DNA of 64,000 nt, taken from assembly GCA_963742585.1 (NCBI GenBank), contig CAVUMI010000006.1, positions 186,001 through 250,000 of the forward strand, written 5' to 3'. Within the stretch, counting starts at the first letter, position 1; the number at the start of each line of letters is the position of its first letter. Origin of the DNA: JACDEA01 sp963742585. GTDB taxonomy: Bacteria; Actinomycetota; Acidimicrobiia; Acidimicrobiales; JACDEA01. The notes below the pieces were generated by a model. It was not told where the DNA came from, ran no database searches, and saw only the letters and a program-made list of their open reading frames with translations. Below, piece after piece: positions 62,633-64,000 of this stretch. The position numbers were made by a program, and so were the translations under genes.

Positions 62633-63294
62633 GTAGGAAGCGCGTCGAGGCCGGCGGGCCTGCCGTCGACGAAGATCTTGACCTGCCCCGCGCCCGCGGT
62701 GCGCCACCCTCCGCTCGGGTCGCGAAGCAGCGCGGTGGCTTCGTCGATACCGGCGATCGGCAATCCCTTGGGCGAAAGCAGCAGCGTGCGGTGCTCCTTG
62801 TCGGCCGAGAAGTTGTTGTGGTGCGGGATGATCGCCAGCTGCTCGACCATCCCTAGGCCGAGCGTGAACGCGCCACCGCGGGGATCGACCATCGGGTCGC
62901 ACAACGCCATGGCGCCGGCCGACGATCCTGCGATTACCGCGCCTTCGTTCCACGCTTCGACCAACGCGTCCCACACCGCGGAGTCTTTGAGCACCGAACG
63001 CAGGTGGAGCGGCGATCCGCCGCTCAGATAGATGAACTTGGCCCGTCGCACTTCGTCGGCGTTGCCGGTGTCTTCGGCATCCGGACGGGCCAGCACCATC
63101 AGCCCGCGCGCTGCGCCGCCCATTCCCGCGAACCAGGCCGCCGCCGTCCCGACGGAGCGTTCGGGGTGCTCATAGGCCGCGGCCGTCGGCAGCACGAGCA
63201 CTTCCGCGCCACCGCTCGCATCGAGCAGCTCACGATCGAACGTGCAGCCCTCGGTCCACTCGCCACCACCCACCAATGCCAAAAGCCCGCTCAC
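62629..63294 (-). CDS. S51-type peptidase (cyanophycinase/peptidase E-like)
   Basis: 221 residues from a GTG at 63294 that overlaps the methyltransferase stop. Motifs: VSGLLALVGGGEW, YLSGGSPLHLRSVL, nucleophile Ser in VIAGSSAGAMAL, HHNNFSADKEHRTLLL and IAGIDEATALL (His/Glu partners). It cleaves Asp- or cyanophycin-type dipeptides. It is the middle gene of a three-gene operon with a methyltransferase and a YbaK protein. Confidence 0.88.
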   Translation of the reverse strand: MSGLLALVGGGEWTEGCTFDRELLDASGGAEVLVLPTAAAYEHPERSVGTAAAWFAGMGGAARGLMVLARPDAEDTGNADEVRRAKFIYLSGGSPLHLRSVLKDSAVWDALVEAWNEGAVIAGSSAGAMALCDPMVDPRGGAFTLGLGMVEQLAIIPHHNNFSADKEHRTLLLSPKGLPIAGIDEATALLRDPSGGWRTAGAGQVKIFVDGRPAGLDALPT

Positions 63295-63872
63295 GCTGCT
63301 GCCTTCCTTGCGATCCCGTGCACCGCGGGACGAACCACCGGGGCAGCTAGTCGGATTGAGAATCGGGTGAGGTCGGTGACGACGAATCCGGCCGACTGGA
63401 TGTTCACGACCGAGTCGCGATCGGGGTGGCAGCCACCGAACATCCGCTGCCACGCATGGCTGGCGACCGCTTGCATCGTGCCGCGCAGGCCGCCGCTCTG
63501 GACGTGCTCGAGGAACAGCAGACGGCCACCGGGACGCAACAGGCGGTGGAGCCGCCCGAGTGTCGCGTGAGGGTCAGGCGCCGTGCAGAGGACGAACGTG
63601 CACACAACCGTGTCGAACGAGTCGGGCTCGATTGCCGATTCCGCCAGTGACGCTTCGTGCACCTCGACCTCGACGACCGCTGCGGCAACACGCTCGAGCA
63701 GATCGCGCTGATGGGCCGAGTCCGGCGCCATCACCATCACCCGGTCGACGCCCCGGTAGTGCGGCACATTGAGGCCGCCGCCCAACTCGAGAACCTGGCC
63801 GCGCGCCTGCGCCACCAGCCGCTCATGGTGCGGCACCAGCCCGAACAGCGCCTTGTGGAGACCCGCGGCCAT
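63291..63872 (-). CDS. Class I SAM-dependent methyltransferase
   Basis: 193 residues from an ATG at 63872. SAM motif I is VLELGGGLNVPHY, acidic loop RVMVMAPDSAHQRD, motif II DSFDTVVCTFVLC, and LRPGGRLLFLEHV. The family includes phospholipid, quinone and arsenite methyltransferases; substrate unknown. An ATG at 63911 would overlap the start of the divergent gene by 2 nt, so 63872 is preferred; a GTG near 63884 is also possible. Confidence 0.78.
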   Translation of the reverse strand: MAAGLHKALFGLVPHHERLVAQARGQVLELGGGLNVPHYRGVDRVMVMAPDSAHQRDLLERVAAAVVEVEVHEASLAESAIEPDSFDTVVCTFVLCTAPDPHATLGRLHRLLRPGGRLLFLEHVQSGGLRGTMQAVASHAWQRMFGGCHPDRDSVVNIQSAGFVVTDLTRFSIRLAAPVVRPAVHGIARKAAA

Positions 63873-63909
63873 ATGCGGCGTCACCCTACCGGCCGGTAAC
63901 GTGCCGCTC

Positions 63910-64000
63910 ATGACCGTCAAGCGCGTGGGAATCGTCGGGTCGGGGATCATGGGTTCGGGCGTGGCCGAGACCGCGGCGAAAGCAGGGATCGAGGTAGTGC
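63910..64000 (+). CDS. 3-hydroxyacyl-CoA dehydrogenase-like protein, 5' part only
   Basis: ATG at 63910 opens MTVKRVGIVGSGIMGSGVAE and continues to the window edge. The Rossmann motif GSGIMGSGVAETAAKAG is that of the 3-hydroxybutyryl-CoA dehydrogenase (FadB2/PaaH) family. It is divergent from the methyltransferase. Only 30 residues are visible, so the assignment rests on the N-terminus alone. Confidence 0.7.
   Translation, partial: MTVKRVGIVGSGIMGSGVAETAAKAGIEVV

Noticed and set aside
62629..63453. Extended N-terminus for the S51 peptidase
   Set aside because: The extra 53 residues overlap the methyltransferase gene and look random; the GTG overlapping its stop is a better start.

Overview
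The window is a GC-rich, densely coded actinobacterial chromosome segment. The best guess is an acidimicrobiia-like lineage, inferred from gene content and neighbourhood rather than from a search. Supporting signs are a WhiB regulator, mycothiol-dependent MscR, an actinobacterial Tad/Flp locus with a DUF4244-type pilin, paired ArsA-like ATPases, glnE with three glutamine synthetases and a GlnR-like regulator, an LAxTG-type wall anchor, and many start codons 6-7 nt behind a TANNNT -10 box (leaderless style). No gene-free stretch exceeds about 300 bases.

Layout. 1-5.5 kb: a secreted protein (cut by the window edge) and a complete minus-strand Tad operon (ssd, tadA, tadB, tadC, flp, tadE) whose genes mostly overlap by ATGA/GTGA. 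5.6-9.6 kb: a small membrane protein, a HAD-IB phosphatase, a collagen-like gene broken by one stop, tRNA-Sec, mscR, and a DUF559/AbiEi-like gene between repeats. 9.6-14.8 kb: a sigma-70 factor, a monooxygenase-fold protein, an MBL hydrolase and a cyclase/ATPase/TPR regulator. 14.8-17.3 kb: a tight four-gene operon with two ferritin-like proteins and two unknowns, the best candidate for an undescribed system. 17.3-28.7 kb: an EamA transporter, nadE, and a nitrogen block (glnE, glnA, glnII, third glnA, glnR-like gene) with two cell-surface genes inside it. 28.7-35.2 kb: a lipoprotein, ridA, a molybdenum-hydroxylase-like 2Fe-2S protein, a Tat lipoprotein, a 273-bp palindrome-rich element, then an Fe-S block (erpA, sufR-like, mrp) with a perfect palindrome between divergent starts.

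35-54 kb: a MacB-like ABC exporter, a histidine-kinase-like protein lacking the phospho-acceptor His, MBL and NUDIX hydrolases, a trypsin-fold pseudoprotease, a class A PBP, selA-selB, an alpha/beta hydrolase, whiB, nfeD-like, two ArsA-like ATPases, a STAS protein, a lone receiver and tRNA-Pro. 54-64 kb: a reductase, a DUF4012 protein, an LAxTG-anchored protein, mazG, asd-lysC, a second DUF559 gene between 42-bp inverted repeats, two cyclophilins, and a YbaK/S51-peptidase/methyltransferase operon. A partial 3-hydroxyacyl-CoA dehydrogenase closes the window.

Themes: selC, selA and selB are all present (selD and any selenoprotein are not). Nitrogen genes are grouped with their likely regulator and adenylyltransferase. 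Fe-S biogenesis genes sit around one putative operator. Thirteen single-base frame breaks, twelve of them +1, and one nonsense codon interrupt otherwise conserved genes; the pattern looks more like uncorrected sequencing error in a draft or metagenome assembly than real decay.
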